A stretch of DNA of 64,000 bases. Source: Tanytarsus gracilentus. Its lineage: Eukaryota; Arthropoda; Insecta; Diptera; Chironomidae. The notes under the pieces were generated by a model that saw only the letters and a list, made by a program, of their open reading frames with translations, did no database searches and had not been told where the DNA came from. This document shows, one piece after another, positions 13,727 to 27,046 of the stretch (position 1 is its first letter; each line of letters starts with the position of its first letter). The position numbers were made by a program, and so were the translations under genes. Location: NCBI GenBank assembly GCA_038502055.1, contig JAXRKN010000038.1, forward strand, positions 3,844,001 through 3,908,000, in the 5' to 3' direction.

Positions 13727-16700
13727 CTAAACCAACTCTATTTGTTAAAACTGGCAGAAAATGCGTTGGCAAAAAATAGAAGAAGTGACAGAGAGCGGAA
13801 AAAATTCACAGAGTCGACATCAGTGTTCATTCATTTTGACTGCCAATGTCAAGACTAAATGTTAAATAAAAATACACATTAGCTCTGTGGTGTTTGGGGA
13901 CTATGAGAAGAATTCAACAGAGACTCAAGTTAATCGATCGATTAATTTTTGATCAATTAAAATTTAGGTTTTAAATGTATTATAAAATTAAAAAATTCAA
14001 TCTAAATAATTTTCAACCGACTTCGTTCTCTGAAATTTGATTCCACTACATGCGATTTAACTGCAAATGTAAATTCTCGCAACTTTGAGTGACAACTTAA
14101 AAAATTCATAGCAAATTGTTATTACGAAATTTTCCACCTCGTAAATTAATAAATTATCTCCGCAAGTGCTTGCGAGTGATTTGCGGCGAGAGAGAGAAGA
14201 AAAAAGTTGTCACCAAGTGCATTTTTATGTGTGTACATTCATTCGCACTTATATCGTCATCGAGCGAACAGAAATTGATAAGGCTGAAGCTTTTATCGGA
14301 ATACCTTGAAATGCAGCTTTGTTGCGTGCTACAGTAATAATATATTGATACACATTAGACCGCAGAGATGCAGTTGGCACAAGCTAAGGCGTTTCTGATA
14401 ATGAAAACGGGATTTTTCTTCTTACTTCACTCGCGATCTCTCGCGCTGAGTCCGATGAATAATTAGATCTTCGAATGCGAGCGAAACAAAAAGCCAATTC
14501 TATAATTATTCAATTAATAATTTCCACGTGTGTTTGTAAAAATTATAATTACTAAAACTTTATGTAAATGTGATGGCTTTCATTTCCTTAAAATGTTGAT
14601 TCTTGGGCTTTAATTTTTTTACTTTCTCAAAAATAAATTTTTAAATTTAAAAGTTTTCAGTTTACTTTGTTTAAAAGACGTTCATTGTTGACACTTTCTA
14701 AAATTTTAAATCATTTTAAATTTATAGCAAAATTGAAAGTTTTGACATAGTCGGGATTAACTTTTTCTCAACTTAGCAAAAACTTTTACACATGCTTCAA
14801 GTTGCTCCACCTAATTTCATGAAATTTCGAAATTTCAATAAATTTCTCTCTAAATTCGTGTTTGAATGATTACGAAAAAAATTAAGCCAGCAAAAGTTCA
14901 ATTGAACGGCAACAAGATTAATAAATTAATCGCGACTAAAATGTCACACAGCTTTCTTACCTTTTCCCCGTTATAAAGACACAAACTCTCATTTTTCGTT
15001 AGGAGCTAAATTACTCGCCATTTTTTAATGACTAATGCTTGTAATCGACTCTCATACCCACACGATATAAATATTTTGCAGCACTAATTAACAGCATAAA
15101 AAAAAATTAAAGGAAAGTGTCTTGGACTTAACGCGCTTTTCTCCATTAAAAAAATAATTTTAAACTCAATTAGCCGGTGATGAATGGGAATGCATGTAAT
15201 AATCCAAGCATTATAAAGTCGCTCGCAATTTTTACACACACAATGTATTAAATTACAAGATCTACATCATGAAGGAGGAGGATTTTGTAGCTGAGGAAAA
15301 AATAAGGCATTGGAAATAGATGAGAGAGAGAAATTTTCATACTCGATCGATTGGATTGCAGAGGCCACAAGAACGGTATAATTATCCAATGAATTATTAG
15401 TCGAAGATTAAAGCTTGTTGAATTTCTCTCTCTTTTTCGCAGGATGAGCTCTATTTAAACTCTCTGCATGGCAAATCGTTAACTAAGCATACAAATTATT
15501 AGCAAGTCGTTTGACTTGATGTCAGTTCACTTTTTAGAGGAAAATTATTGTTTGCTATCACGATTAAATTTTATTGAATTCTTCCCACAATACAACTTTT
15601 GCGGAAGATGGTAATCTAATCCACTTACATCATATAACCAAAAGAAGACTTTTTCGCAATTCCATCGGCGTACACACACTCGATTAGAATGCATATATAA
15701 TAGCTTGCACTGTTACATTATACATTTTGCCTTCGAGACAAATAGCGAAGATTATAGATGACGAATGAGGGGGGCTGCGATATGTACACACACAAATTCC
15801 ACAATTGACTTTCCATAAAAAGTTTGTGTTTTGTTTTCAGTTGCATTGAAAAGCGACAGAGAACAATGCATATATATATATATGAAAGAAAAATAGCTTA
15901 GAGTATAAAATTCACATAAAAAAGTAACTGAAAACTTTGTTCGTTCCTTTTGTGCGCTGCTTATCGGGCATACTGCGTTTCATACACTCTTTTTTTGTTG
16001 TTTGATACGAATCATCTGTATTTCATACACATTAAAATTTATTACTCTTATTATTGCGTATGCATTCACTCTACAACCGCATGATCGTGGCGGGGAAACA
16101 GAAATAGAAGGAAGCCCTTTTAAATATATATAAGTTAATTAAAATTTATCGTTAGTTTCTTTCTTGTTCTTGCTCTGCCTGTTGTAAAATAATAAATTAT
16201 GACGATAATTATGTCTCAACATAGCATTAAATTGTCGATATAAAAATTCCACACTTCAAAGCGACATCATAGCTTTATTATGGCGGATTGTAATAGTTTT
16301 CTTCTTTTTCTCTTGTTAGATTTTAATTAAAAGTGAATTGTAGATGTGAAAGTTTAGGGGTTTAAAGTTTCTATTGCACCAAGGGGAGGAAACTTAGAGG
16401 TGAATATTTAAATTATATACTTAAGGGTTATTTACTCAATTGTACACTTGAAAAAAATTAAAGACAAGTTTTCCACCCCTGCATTGCACCTCTCAATTTA
16501 CAAGCATGTAAAATAATTTTAATATCTCATAATTCAAAAAGAAACAAACAAGCGCACTGGATTAATGCTGAAAGTGGTAATTAAAAATTATTTTAATGTC
16601 AATTTAATTAGCAAATGTTAGCAAGGCAGTCATCACAGCGTTATTGAAGCCATAACATCTGTCGCACAGTAGTTCAAGTGTGAGTTGTAAAAATTTGCCA

Positions 16701-19700
16701 AAAAGAACTTTTAACAAATGTGACGAGCGAGTACGAAGACAATTTACGTAGGTGTGGGAGAGCTGATGCAGCCACATATCTAAATATAAAAAAAATTATT
16801 GCAATTCGTCGCAATTTACGACAGAGCGACTTCAAATAGTTTTCATTTTCTGTATGGTTGGATGTAGGAAATAAGTGAGTGAGTGAGAGCGAAAATTTTC
16901 TATTTTCAATTCGCGTATCGCTTGTGAGACACATTTCTCGTAGGTAGATGTGCCCTTCATTTGATAGTTTAGCACGGAAAAATAGTGAGTTGCGAAATAT
17001 TTTTCAACTGCTAATAGCGATCGATTATGGCAAGAAAGGCTTCATCTAATGCATATATGTTTAAAAATATATCGTTGCCTCAAACAATGCCAGTCAGAGT
17101 GCAATGATTACATGCGGGATGACGAAAAAGTATAAAAAAAATTTTCGTACATAAATTCTACTCCACTAAACAATCATGCATATCAATCTAATTGTCTCTT
17201 AATTGTTCCACGCGCAAAAAATTCCTATATGCACAATATATATGTGCGCCTCTATTCTCGTTGAGTGCACTCCCTATTTATGCAATCAGCTTAGTTAGTT
17301 AGATGATAAATGGGATGCAGGAAATTTTTCACAGCAAAGTGCAAAAAAAATCTTTTCGAGATTTCTCGCACTCGAGTGATCAAAAAAAAGTGTGATGCAA
17401 TCATAGCATGTAGATGCATTTATGAGGATGCAAAACAACCCATATGCATAATTAAATATGCAGTTTATTTATTTAACGGACTCTCTTTTTTTTGTTCATG
17501 GCCCAGTGTTATTTATTTCGTGTGCGGCATCTCGCTAAAGAGCGCAAATTTATTTGGCGTTATATTCATGCATGTAACACTCACTCTGCGAGCAAAATAA
17601 TTTTTAAATTGCATTTGTATGGTTGGTGGCGAGAATGAACAAGAGTAAAAAAGAGAAATAAATTTTTCATATATACACGCGGAGAGGAAAAGGAATACAA
17701 AAACGCATTTCGTTCATTGCCAAGGTCGCAGATCGGCTGAATGTCGCGTCCACATCATCATAATCGTCGTAACGAGTGAATGTGTTTGTGCATCGCACCG
17801 AGTGAGATGAGTTTGACTGTTTGAATAAAATAAAATATATATATTAAAAAAATGTAGATCGTGTCTTGCGAGTGAGTGAGAGAGAGAGCGAGAGAAAAAA
17901 ATATTTTTACTTCATCTAATGACAAATCAAATAATTGCATTCAAAATAATTTTTTCCTACGTGTGGCCACCACAATTGCAGTTGCAATTTTACCATTTGA
18001 CGGTCGAGGCCAAATTTCATTATCGCGGAAAGTTTTGAGACACATATCTGAAAGTTTAAAGTGAAATTTAACCGAAATCTAAAAACAATTTTCAAGTTCA
18101 AGGAAGTTCAAGTCTTGAACGCACAAGCTTTATCAACTGAGAATTATTTTTAGAAAAAATCTGTGTGTGAACGAAAAATACAACAAATAAATCAGCGGAA
18201 GAAAAAAAGAGCTGCAAAAAATATATAATTTAATCTAGAGGTAATAAAAACTTTATTTTAAAAAATCATCCGCACACACGAAAAAAACTAGAACCAGTTG
18301 GAACCAGAATAAAATAAAACGACTTACGTGTGAGCAGTTGTTTAGACTAAAAGTAAATAAAAGAAGAAAATCAGCGTCTGATACATTAAAATGCAATTTA
18401 GAATTGGGTAAAGAGGAAATTATTATCCTTTTTTTTAATTTTTTTAAACGAAAAAAAATGCTGCTTAGCAATAGAACGATAGTGAGTTGAATTAAAATTG
18501 CATTTACAGACTTTTTCAATTGTCCGCCTGCGTATATTTTCCAAATGCCTTATTTTTTTTGTTCAAACTCGCATGTAATGCGCTGCAATTGAGAATTAAT
18601 TGTTTCCTTCAAAAAAATGAAACTAAGCGCATAGCGATAAGAGAGGAGGAAAAATAATGCGAATAGGAAAAAATTGCTGCTTGTAATATGTTTTATTGCT
18701 ACACGTTCATTCGCAAGTACGTTATCCCCGCAACACAAAACAAAAATGCAATTTTAACTCTTAACGATTATTAGTATATATAAACCTAAAACCTCATTAA
18801 ATTAGGAATGCTTTGAAGGCCAACTCACATCTATACGTGCACAATTCTCCCATAAAAAAAATATAATTTTTTAAAAAGAAAAAAAAATAGAAACTCATTA
18901 CTGTGAAACAATTGTTCACAAAATAAAACAAATAAGGAGTTAAAAGTAACAGAAGGAAGAGCAAAATAAATAAAAAAATTCGGCGTTGTTTTTGACCGTG
19001 ACATTGAAATGAAAGTGAGAATATAAAATTCCTGCTTTTTCCACATATCTGCATGTACATATGTGAACATGCTCACCTGCCCCTGAAAAATAAAATAAAT
19101 AATCGAGGCAACAATGGCAGGCGTAAGAAGAAGAGTAAAATTCCTCCTTATTTGACTCAATCATATGTGAAATTTAAATTAATGGTACTTTCAGTGCCTT
19201 TCAATACCCGAAAAAAAAAATTTATGTAAAGCGCGCGAGAAGACGAAAAATTCCCCTTCGACAATTCACTGTGTGCATGAGTATTGCGAATGTGCAATTG
19301 CACAATTGAAGCGTTATGTAATAAAATATAATTTAAATAAACAAGTATGAAAAAAATTATGCACCAAAAATAAAACGCCTCTCTATATAGTGTGTATATG
19401 TGCTCTGGTGTAGCCACGTGTTGCGATTCTCATTGAGCAATATATATGAGAGAGCATATGCACAATTACGATGCACATAGCGTAGCAATGCAAGTCGTCA
19501 ATTAAAAAATACACACATCTAGGTTTCTTCCGTTCAATTTCTTCTTCACTCAATTTGCCGTCAATGTCGACCCAGTAAAGAAATCTTGTTAATTTTATTT
19601 TAAATTTACCTTTAATTATTTTTCAATTATTTTTTTAAAGCTTGATAAATAATATTAAAATTTCAATTTTTTCACCTGGGATTTCATCAAAGCACACATT

Positions 19701-22700
19701 TTCCTCCTTCTTCGTGTTTCTTTCTTTATCACCGATGCATCAAGCACTTTTACGCAACTCTCAATAGAGCGTGCCTTCACTTACAAGCATTAAACTCAAA
19801 AAATAATGAAAAGGCATACAATGTGCGACATTTTTGTTCACCTTAAGGGTTTTGTGTGTCCATCGATGATGTCGATCGTAATGACTTTCATGCACTTTTT
19901 CTTGCAACAAATTGAAAAACATTGCTCGTTGTTTCTTGAGCAAATATGGATAATGTAAAATTGAGCAATTTACATAAATTATGCTACATTAAATTGATGA
20001 GGTTGTGAATCTTAATGAGACATGGAGAAAAAAAGTAAATTAAGGGGAGAAAGTTTTCTTATCGTGATGTACGCAAAATTGTCGCCTAATTATAATATTG
20101 AATTTAAATTGGTTTTTAAATAGCTAAACGAGCCATGGTGCAATATGTTTAGTAAAAAAAACTTTTGTTCAAAGCAATCTATTTTTTTCTAAGTTTTAAT
20201 TTCTAATCAAACTCATTAAAAAATTCCATGTGTGTAAGAAATGGAAATTATCAGGACAGTCGCAGTCGGAAATAGTTGAATATAATTTATTTATTTAAAA
20301 GAGATGTGAGTACATGCACAAACCATTGCAATTAAGACGCAATTCAGTGATGTTAAGCTATCTGTCAGCTCTTGTGAAATGACATGCATCTATGCACATT
20401 TACAGTAAAATTGTTGGAAGAGAGTGATTGAGAAAAGGAAACTTCTATAATGTACATTGAGTAGGACTTCATATAGATTTCACTCATTTTCCGCAAATAT
20501 CATTTGAAATTGCTCGCAAGTGCTCACAATGCCATAAAAAACATACAGAATAGTGAATGAAAAATGCGGCGGAGAGACGATCAGATAAATCAAGCGATGT
20601 TTTATTATTACGCAATAAACAATTATTTTTCTATATACAGCAAGAGCACTGACAGTGAATTGCATCGCATACAATTGCAAAATTTAAATATTATAATTTT
20701 ATTGTTGCACTACTAGATGTGTACACGCTGCACTATGTACATTGAGAGATATTTATTTGTGCAGTTCGCTAGTTGCAGCTAGCAAAACGTCTCCAAGTAC
20801 AATTTCATTATTGAATGCATGCGAAAAAAACAAAGTTTCTTCCTAAACAATCATCACGCAGCATCCATTCAGTTAACATGTGTACAATTGCCGTGTTCAC
20901 TTTAACCTTCGCGTTTTATTGCTGATTGCAAAAAATACTGTATAGTGTGCTTAGAGTATAGCAGTAGCATGTTGGCTCTGGAAGAAGTATTCTAGCCCGA
21001 AAGGTTTCAGGTTGTTCTTCCGTCAGTGCCCACCCAGCATGGGGTACACAGAAATTACGATTCAATGAGCAGTCCATCGGGTATATATATATATATATTT
21101 TTTGCAACCACCGCCGCACTATGTGTATTGTAGTATTTTTTTGCCGCTAATTACCGTTCATTTGCGCTGGAGATAAATCTATCAATAAATTGCTATTCCG
21201 CAATGTCGCAATGCCGACGTCTCATGTCTCATGTTTTATAAATATAAATTTTGCTTTATCTCTCCAACTTACTAACTGCACATAAAACATACGCTACAAA
21301 TTGAACAGTGGAAAAATTATTTTTGAGCGTAGCCGCATGATCACAATGCTCGCGCACAGCTCAAATTGTTTCATTAATTTATTTTCCTCCTTTTTTGAAC
21401 GGAACGACATAAATAATAATAAACTAAGAATTTCGCATAGTTTGTTGTGTATTACAGCAACTTAACACACTTCAACCGCAAAATAGAGTCGCACAAGTTT
21501 GAAGAGCAGGAAATTAACATATACGCGATGCATGCGCGAACGTTGTAAATTGCGCCATAAACACACACACTTGGTGCCATAAAAACGCATTTGAAATATA
21601 TCGTGACTAATTTATAATGAAATTAATTGCATCGGAGAAAGATTTAGTTGATTCATGCAATAAACTGACGTTCGATTCTTTTTTTTTGCTTATTAAATTT
21701 ATTGTGTTCGTTGCATGAGTCAATGAGTGTCATATTTCGAGGAGATTTCAATTTTTATCAGTGCTTTTCAAGTTTTTTTTCTCTTGAGATCTTAAGTGCG
21801 TGGAGTTGGCTGTAAGTGATGTCAAGAAATCTCAATTTTTGGTGTTCAAAGCATTTGATAAAAATTCAAAAAATACATTTTAAAAACAAGGAATCGAACC
21901 TAAGTTTCCAAAAATAAATTTACGAGTTTTATTTTATTCGAAAACCGATCATTTGATCTTTCAAGCTATTAAAATTATTGTAAGTTATAAAGTTTTGCAT
22001 TTAAATGTTTCCCAATAATATAGCATTACATGCTTCTTAAACACCCCCTTATTGTGTTGCAGCACCATGTGCATATGCACTTTGAGCGAGAACGCGCTAA
22101 AAAATGCGCAGCATATAGGAAAAAAATAAAAATCGTGCGAAATAAAGTGACAATTATTGCCTTGTCGCAGCATTAAAGACTTTACGCTTGCGCAAATATT
22201 TTTCTATTGTTCATTACTCGTGGTGACATTTCATAGCGATCTTTATCGATTGCGCTACACTTGAATTGTGTTTAGCTTTTCAGATGCGATAAAAAGCAAT
22301 TAAAGTCTTTTCCATTGCATGTGTCAAGGCGGTATGTGTATGCATGTTTTTATGCTGTGGTGTTTTTATTTATTTGGAAAAGGAGTGCTAGAAAAATAAA
22401 ATTATAACATAGAATTCCTGGTGCGAAAAATATTTATGACATAACCATGTGAGAATCGATTGACTCTAGGCAACATTAATTGGTATTTAAAATCTTGAAC
22501 TGCATTTCGACATCTCTCTAATCCCGTTCAACATATAGAAATCTCTAATACCTGGCAATTTCTCATTTGGTCATTATTAATTTCACATTGAAATGTGTGT
22601 GTGTTAAAATTATAGGGAGAAAATATAAAGAATAATTTCTTGCTCTCCTTCTATTTATCATCGCAAATAAAATGGAACGTATGACACTCACATAAATTTC

Positions 22701-24797
22701 TTTTCTAATTTGAATGCAATTGCAAATCTTTATAGGTTTTTAGTCGAGCTTAATAATAATAATTTTCTCGTGTTAAAGATACATAGCAAAGCGTGAGGAG
22801 GCAAAAAGTTGTGCATTATTTTTTTTTCTCGAAAAATATACCTCGCGGGCTGCAACGAAATAAAAAATAATGTGAGATCAAAATTATATATAAGCGCGCG
22901 TGGTGGAGTCTGACAAGAAAAATGCATTTTAAAAGAGTTTTTTTTATTATGCAAATTCGGGGTGGACAATGAAATTGCGTGATTTGTAACTTCGACTATA
23001 TATCGCCAGTAACTTTATTCAAATATGAAAAACATGCGGAATCAAATCGATATTAATAATGCTAGAGAGAATGACATTGCACATATATTCATGAACATAT
23101 TGTGCTTGTTTCAGCTGTTGCTCCTTTAATCTCCATGCATTTTGCTTTATGTTATTTTTTTCTAAACTTCAAATAACTAATTGCTGTAGTTTTGCAATAT
23201 AAAATTGTAGATAAACAAATATGAAAAAAATTGTTATTTTTCTTCCTCCTTACACATTTCAATTATTACTTGTAGTCGGGAGCCTACATCGCTTCTTGCC
23301 CTCTCAGCTCTTTCTCATATCTTTCGCAATTTCATGTTTATGCTTATGATCTTTGGAGAGAAGCAGAAGAGGAAAGAATTTATTATAAATCCATATACTC
23401 GCCATGTCGATATGTTCACGTTATTATGTAGATCACTGTTGATTTTTCCCTCAATCGCAGCGAGAGAGAAAACACAAAATTGCCGAGAATGAAATCGAAG
23501 AGGAAAAAAGTGTATATTGTGTGAAGCATTACATCGTCGTTGGGTTGGGGTATATTGCATTTTGCATTGACGTAGATCAAGGTCGTCGTCATCGAGATGA
23601 AAGTAGTTGCTCTTTCTCTCTTTCTCTTCTAATTATATTAAGCGTGAAGTGCAGTTTGCCTACGTCTTGCGTTGTGCAATATTTTTCATCGTTATGAGGC
23701 AACAAAAACGTAAATCCGCCTTAATTGAAGCATAAATTTCTTTTTCGCTCCTATAAATAATTTCAACTGTTAAAATAACATTCGTTAAAATATTATGGCT
23801 ACGCAGAGCTAAGAGGGCAATTCTAATTAAGTAAAAGAGTGCAATGCTTTCTTGATGGACTTGAATTGTATTTGAAAAGTCATGACACAGCAAATTTTTT
23901 TAAATACACGACGTTTCCAATAACAGGGGCAACATTGTTGATATGTGTTTATTTATAAAAATACTCTCAAGATGAATCACATACACGGCAACGCGAATTT
24001 CTTCGACATGCTCGTACAGAAGGAGAGAGATAAGAATTGTAAAGTTTTGCTTCATCTGCATAGAATATCGACATAAATTAAATGTGCGACTGCAACTACA
24101 TGCAGATTATGTAACATCGATGAGCTTATGAGGAGAAAAAAGTTAAATATTATAAATTTGCATTTTTCTAGAAACTGAATTTGAATTTAAACCTTATATT
24201 TCATATTTATGCAATTTTCATTTATCATTTTGTTGAATTATTTATGAAATTGCAAGGAGATTGTTCCGGAGAGAATATTATGAGAAAAACTACTACAATT
24301 GCATCGTGCTAATAGGATTAAAAATGTACAATCGAAAATTGTGTCAGTATGTTAGCCTGTAATTTCTTCCGCATGGTGATGCGTCATTGCGTGGGTTGTG
24401 ATCGAACTGATTTGATCGAGAATTAATGGAGACGAGTTTTATTAATATAAAATTTATCGACGAGTCTTAAAAATATCAACAAGCTTTGGATCAATTTAAT
24501 ATTTTCAAGTGATTTATTAAAATTTCGCGAGATCTTCCGACTTGAAAATATGGTATTCGATAGGTTAGTAGTTTACAGTCATGCCTGCTATAAGTTAAAA
24601 ATGTTTCTTAAAGATTTCGAGTTCAACCAACAACTTCACATTAGTTTTTTCTAAAAAAGCCCACATTCCACTTTCCATTGTGTTCCACCTTCAAAAAGTC
24701 TTAAATTTTCTTAAATTTCTTTCAAAAGTACATAAACAATTTGTTAAAGTTAAAAATAAATGCAACCTAATATTGAAAAAGCAAAAATAAAATTTTT

Positions 24798-24880
24798 GGA
24801 CACTGTGGGAATCGAACTCCACGTCCACCAAGATTTGCTGATTTTAGTAATTGGTCGCTCTGCCACTGAGCTAAGTGCCC
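24798..24880 (-). tRNA. tRNA-like sequence, possible intron-bearing tRNA or tRNA pseudogene
   Basis: On the minus strand an 83-base sequence folds as a tRNA. The acceptor stem has 7 pairs (GGGCACT with AGTGTCC, one G-U). The D arm is GCTC/GAGC, the anticodon stem ACCAA/TTGGT has 5 pairs, and the T arm carries the loop TTCGATT closed by CCCAC. The A box (TAGCTCAGTGG) and B box (GTTCGATTC) are both intact, and two T runs follow the 3' end within about 15 bases, as expected for a Pol III terminator. Two oddities: the anticodon loop is 19 bases instead of 7, which would need a roughly 12-base intron, and the T stem has an extra A. The isotype is uncertain; ACT would be read if an intron follows position 37. 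A pseudogene or SINE head is equally possible. Confidence 0.45.
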
Positions 24881-27046
24881 TAGCGTCCAGTTACAACAAC
24901 GTTCCACATAATGCAAAATTTATGTTATCAAAGACTTCTCCAAGACTTCTCCTAAATAAAAATTTCCTAAAATTAGCTACGCGACATCACCCATGAATGT
25001 GTTATGAAAATTTATTCCTGTATTGAGTCAATAAATTAAATCAAAAGTCAATCGCCAATGAAATCATTGCAGCTTTCAAATTTGCCACTATTATGCCACC
25101 ATTAAATGCCTCTGCGTGGCATATCAACGATCTTTAACAATTTAATTACTTTCTTTCATTTGTGCCACATTACGTGAAAAATCTAAGACATTCCCTCGTG
25201 AATTCATTTTGAGACGAGGCGGTTGAGAGTGAGCATGTTGTGTGAGAGTGCCGCGATAAGAAAAGTAGGAGAGAGAAGTTAATACAAAATTTATTGTGCA
25301 TGATTTCTTCAATAAATTCCATGACTTAATGGAAAATCGGTGTGTGTGCGAGCACACAATATACTCATGGACATTGCATCTAAACCAATTTAAGCTGAGT
25401 TATGGTGCACTAGAGAGGTTTTCATTAAGGAAGAAAAGAGGCACAAGAAAAGATACAGAAAAACAATTTGAAATAATTAAACAAGAAAGTGAGCGAAACA
25501 TTTTGTAGTGCAAAAGGCAAAAGGTACAAGCGTGAAAAACGATGCTTATGTGCGCAATAATTTTTTTCTTCTTCTCTCCTCCGGTTTTGCGATCTCCCAT
25601 GTAAATTGTCTTGTGCAATACTAATGAGTTGTGAAGTTATTAGCGGAAAAGTGTTTACAGCCAACATGGAGTCTCATAATTTTCGAGCGTGGGTTACCAA
25701 TTCTCACTAATTAACGCATTTCATCGTTGTTACTACTCGACACCCGTATATACATGCATGTACAAAAATGGGAGATTCCTCTGTTGTTGATGTCCATTTC
25801 AATGCATCATGTAGCATCGCTCTCTCTCACTCCCCTTTTTCCTCACTTCGTTTTATGCTCACACAATTTGCTCCAACTGCATACACTGCCTTACGCTTGT
25901 ACAATGGAATATTTTAACACATTACAGAATTTCAATTCTTTTTCTACCTCATCGCCGTCGTAGATGTTTTTTTTTGCCACAAAAAATATTTGCTAACGAG
26001 GATTAAAAGCGAACAAGAAAACAATTTTTTTAACAACGGATAGTGCTAAAGTGCATATCACGGCTACATGGATTGGAAAATGTGTAATATATTTGTGTAC
26101 TTTTTTCCTCTCTTTCGACTTTACTTTTTGCACTTCTGCATACATTGAGTACATGTAAAAAAGCTGCATCGAGTGAAATCATCACCCATAATTTGATGTC
26201 TATATTTCTCTTCCAAAATCAGAAATTGAATGTATTCACTATATGTTTAATAGATTCGTCGATCAGGGGTTGAATTTTGGCTTTATTTAAAAAATTGATA
26301 AAAATTCAAAAATTTCATCATCAATCATTAAAATTAATTTAAATAAAATTTTCAGTTACAAAGTTGCGAAACTATTTTTAAAACACTTTAAATTGCTAAT
26401 CTAAAGTTATTTGAACGTTGATCACGTTCTCAAATATTACACGAAAATACCGCAATTAGGAATTTTTGAGGTTATCTCTGAGTTATCGAGCCCTGCCTTT
26501 ACAATTCCTCTCCAACACTCGCAGCGATACTAGGTGAAAAAGAGAAGAAAAAAAACAGTTACAATTCACAAGGAAATAAGAAATCGGAATATTGTAAATT
26601 ATCTGAACATGATTTAATTATATATGCGCGATATTTTAATGCCATTTTTGTTATATGCAAGTTAAAGTCTATTGTGAGATTTTGCGCGAGATCTAGAAAA
26701 TTTAAATAACAGTCAACTTTATGGGCTTGCGTTTTACTAAAGTATTTTTTTAAGTATTGCATATCGACAAGATTTACTTTAAAATGTGCTCTCGTTAAAA
26801 TTGTGTGTTTTTTTTCGTACAAACACCGAGTGAGAGAGAGAGCAAAGCATTAGGGTGGGTATCTAATGCTCGACAATAATTTTACACATGCATAAGACAC
26901 AATATGGAAATTCGAATCATGTTAAATTAATTAAGAAATGTTTTTGAATTAATTGATTTAATTAATAATTGACATCTCCCGTTCTCTTTTTATTCTCGTT
27001 ACATGAAAATTTTTTCTTAATCAACACAGCGTGAGCTGTCACCGAA

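Larger units (their letters stand above)
7811..27029 (+). other. Long first intron or 5' regulatory region, no gene seen
   Basis: About 19 kb before the coding start has no recognisable coding exon. It contains GA/CT tracts (17871-17896 and 26829-26842), TA microsatellites (near 15871-15884 and 21081-21098), a CpG-dense patch at 10881-10935, a perfect GC-rich palindrome at 13713-13726 and one tRNA-like sequence at 24798-24880. If the 5' exon near 7.7 kb is right, this is the first intron. Long first introns with enhancers are usual for developmental BTB transcription-factor genes, but no enhancer can be proved from sequence alone. Confidence 0.5.
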
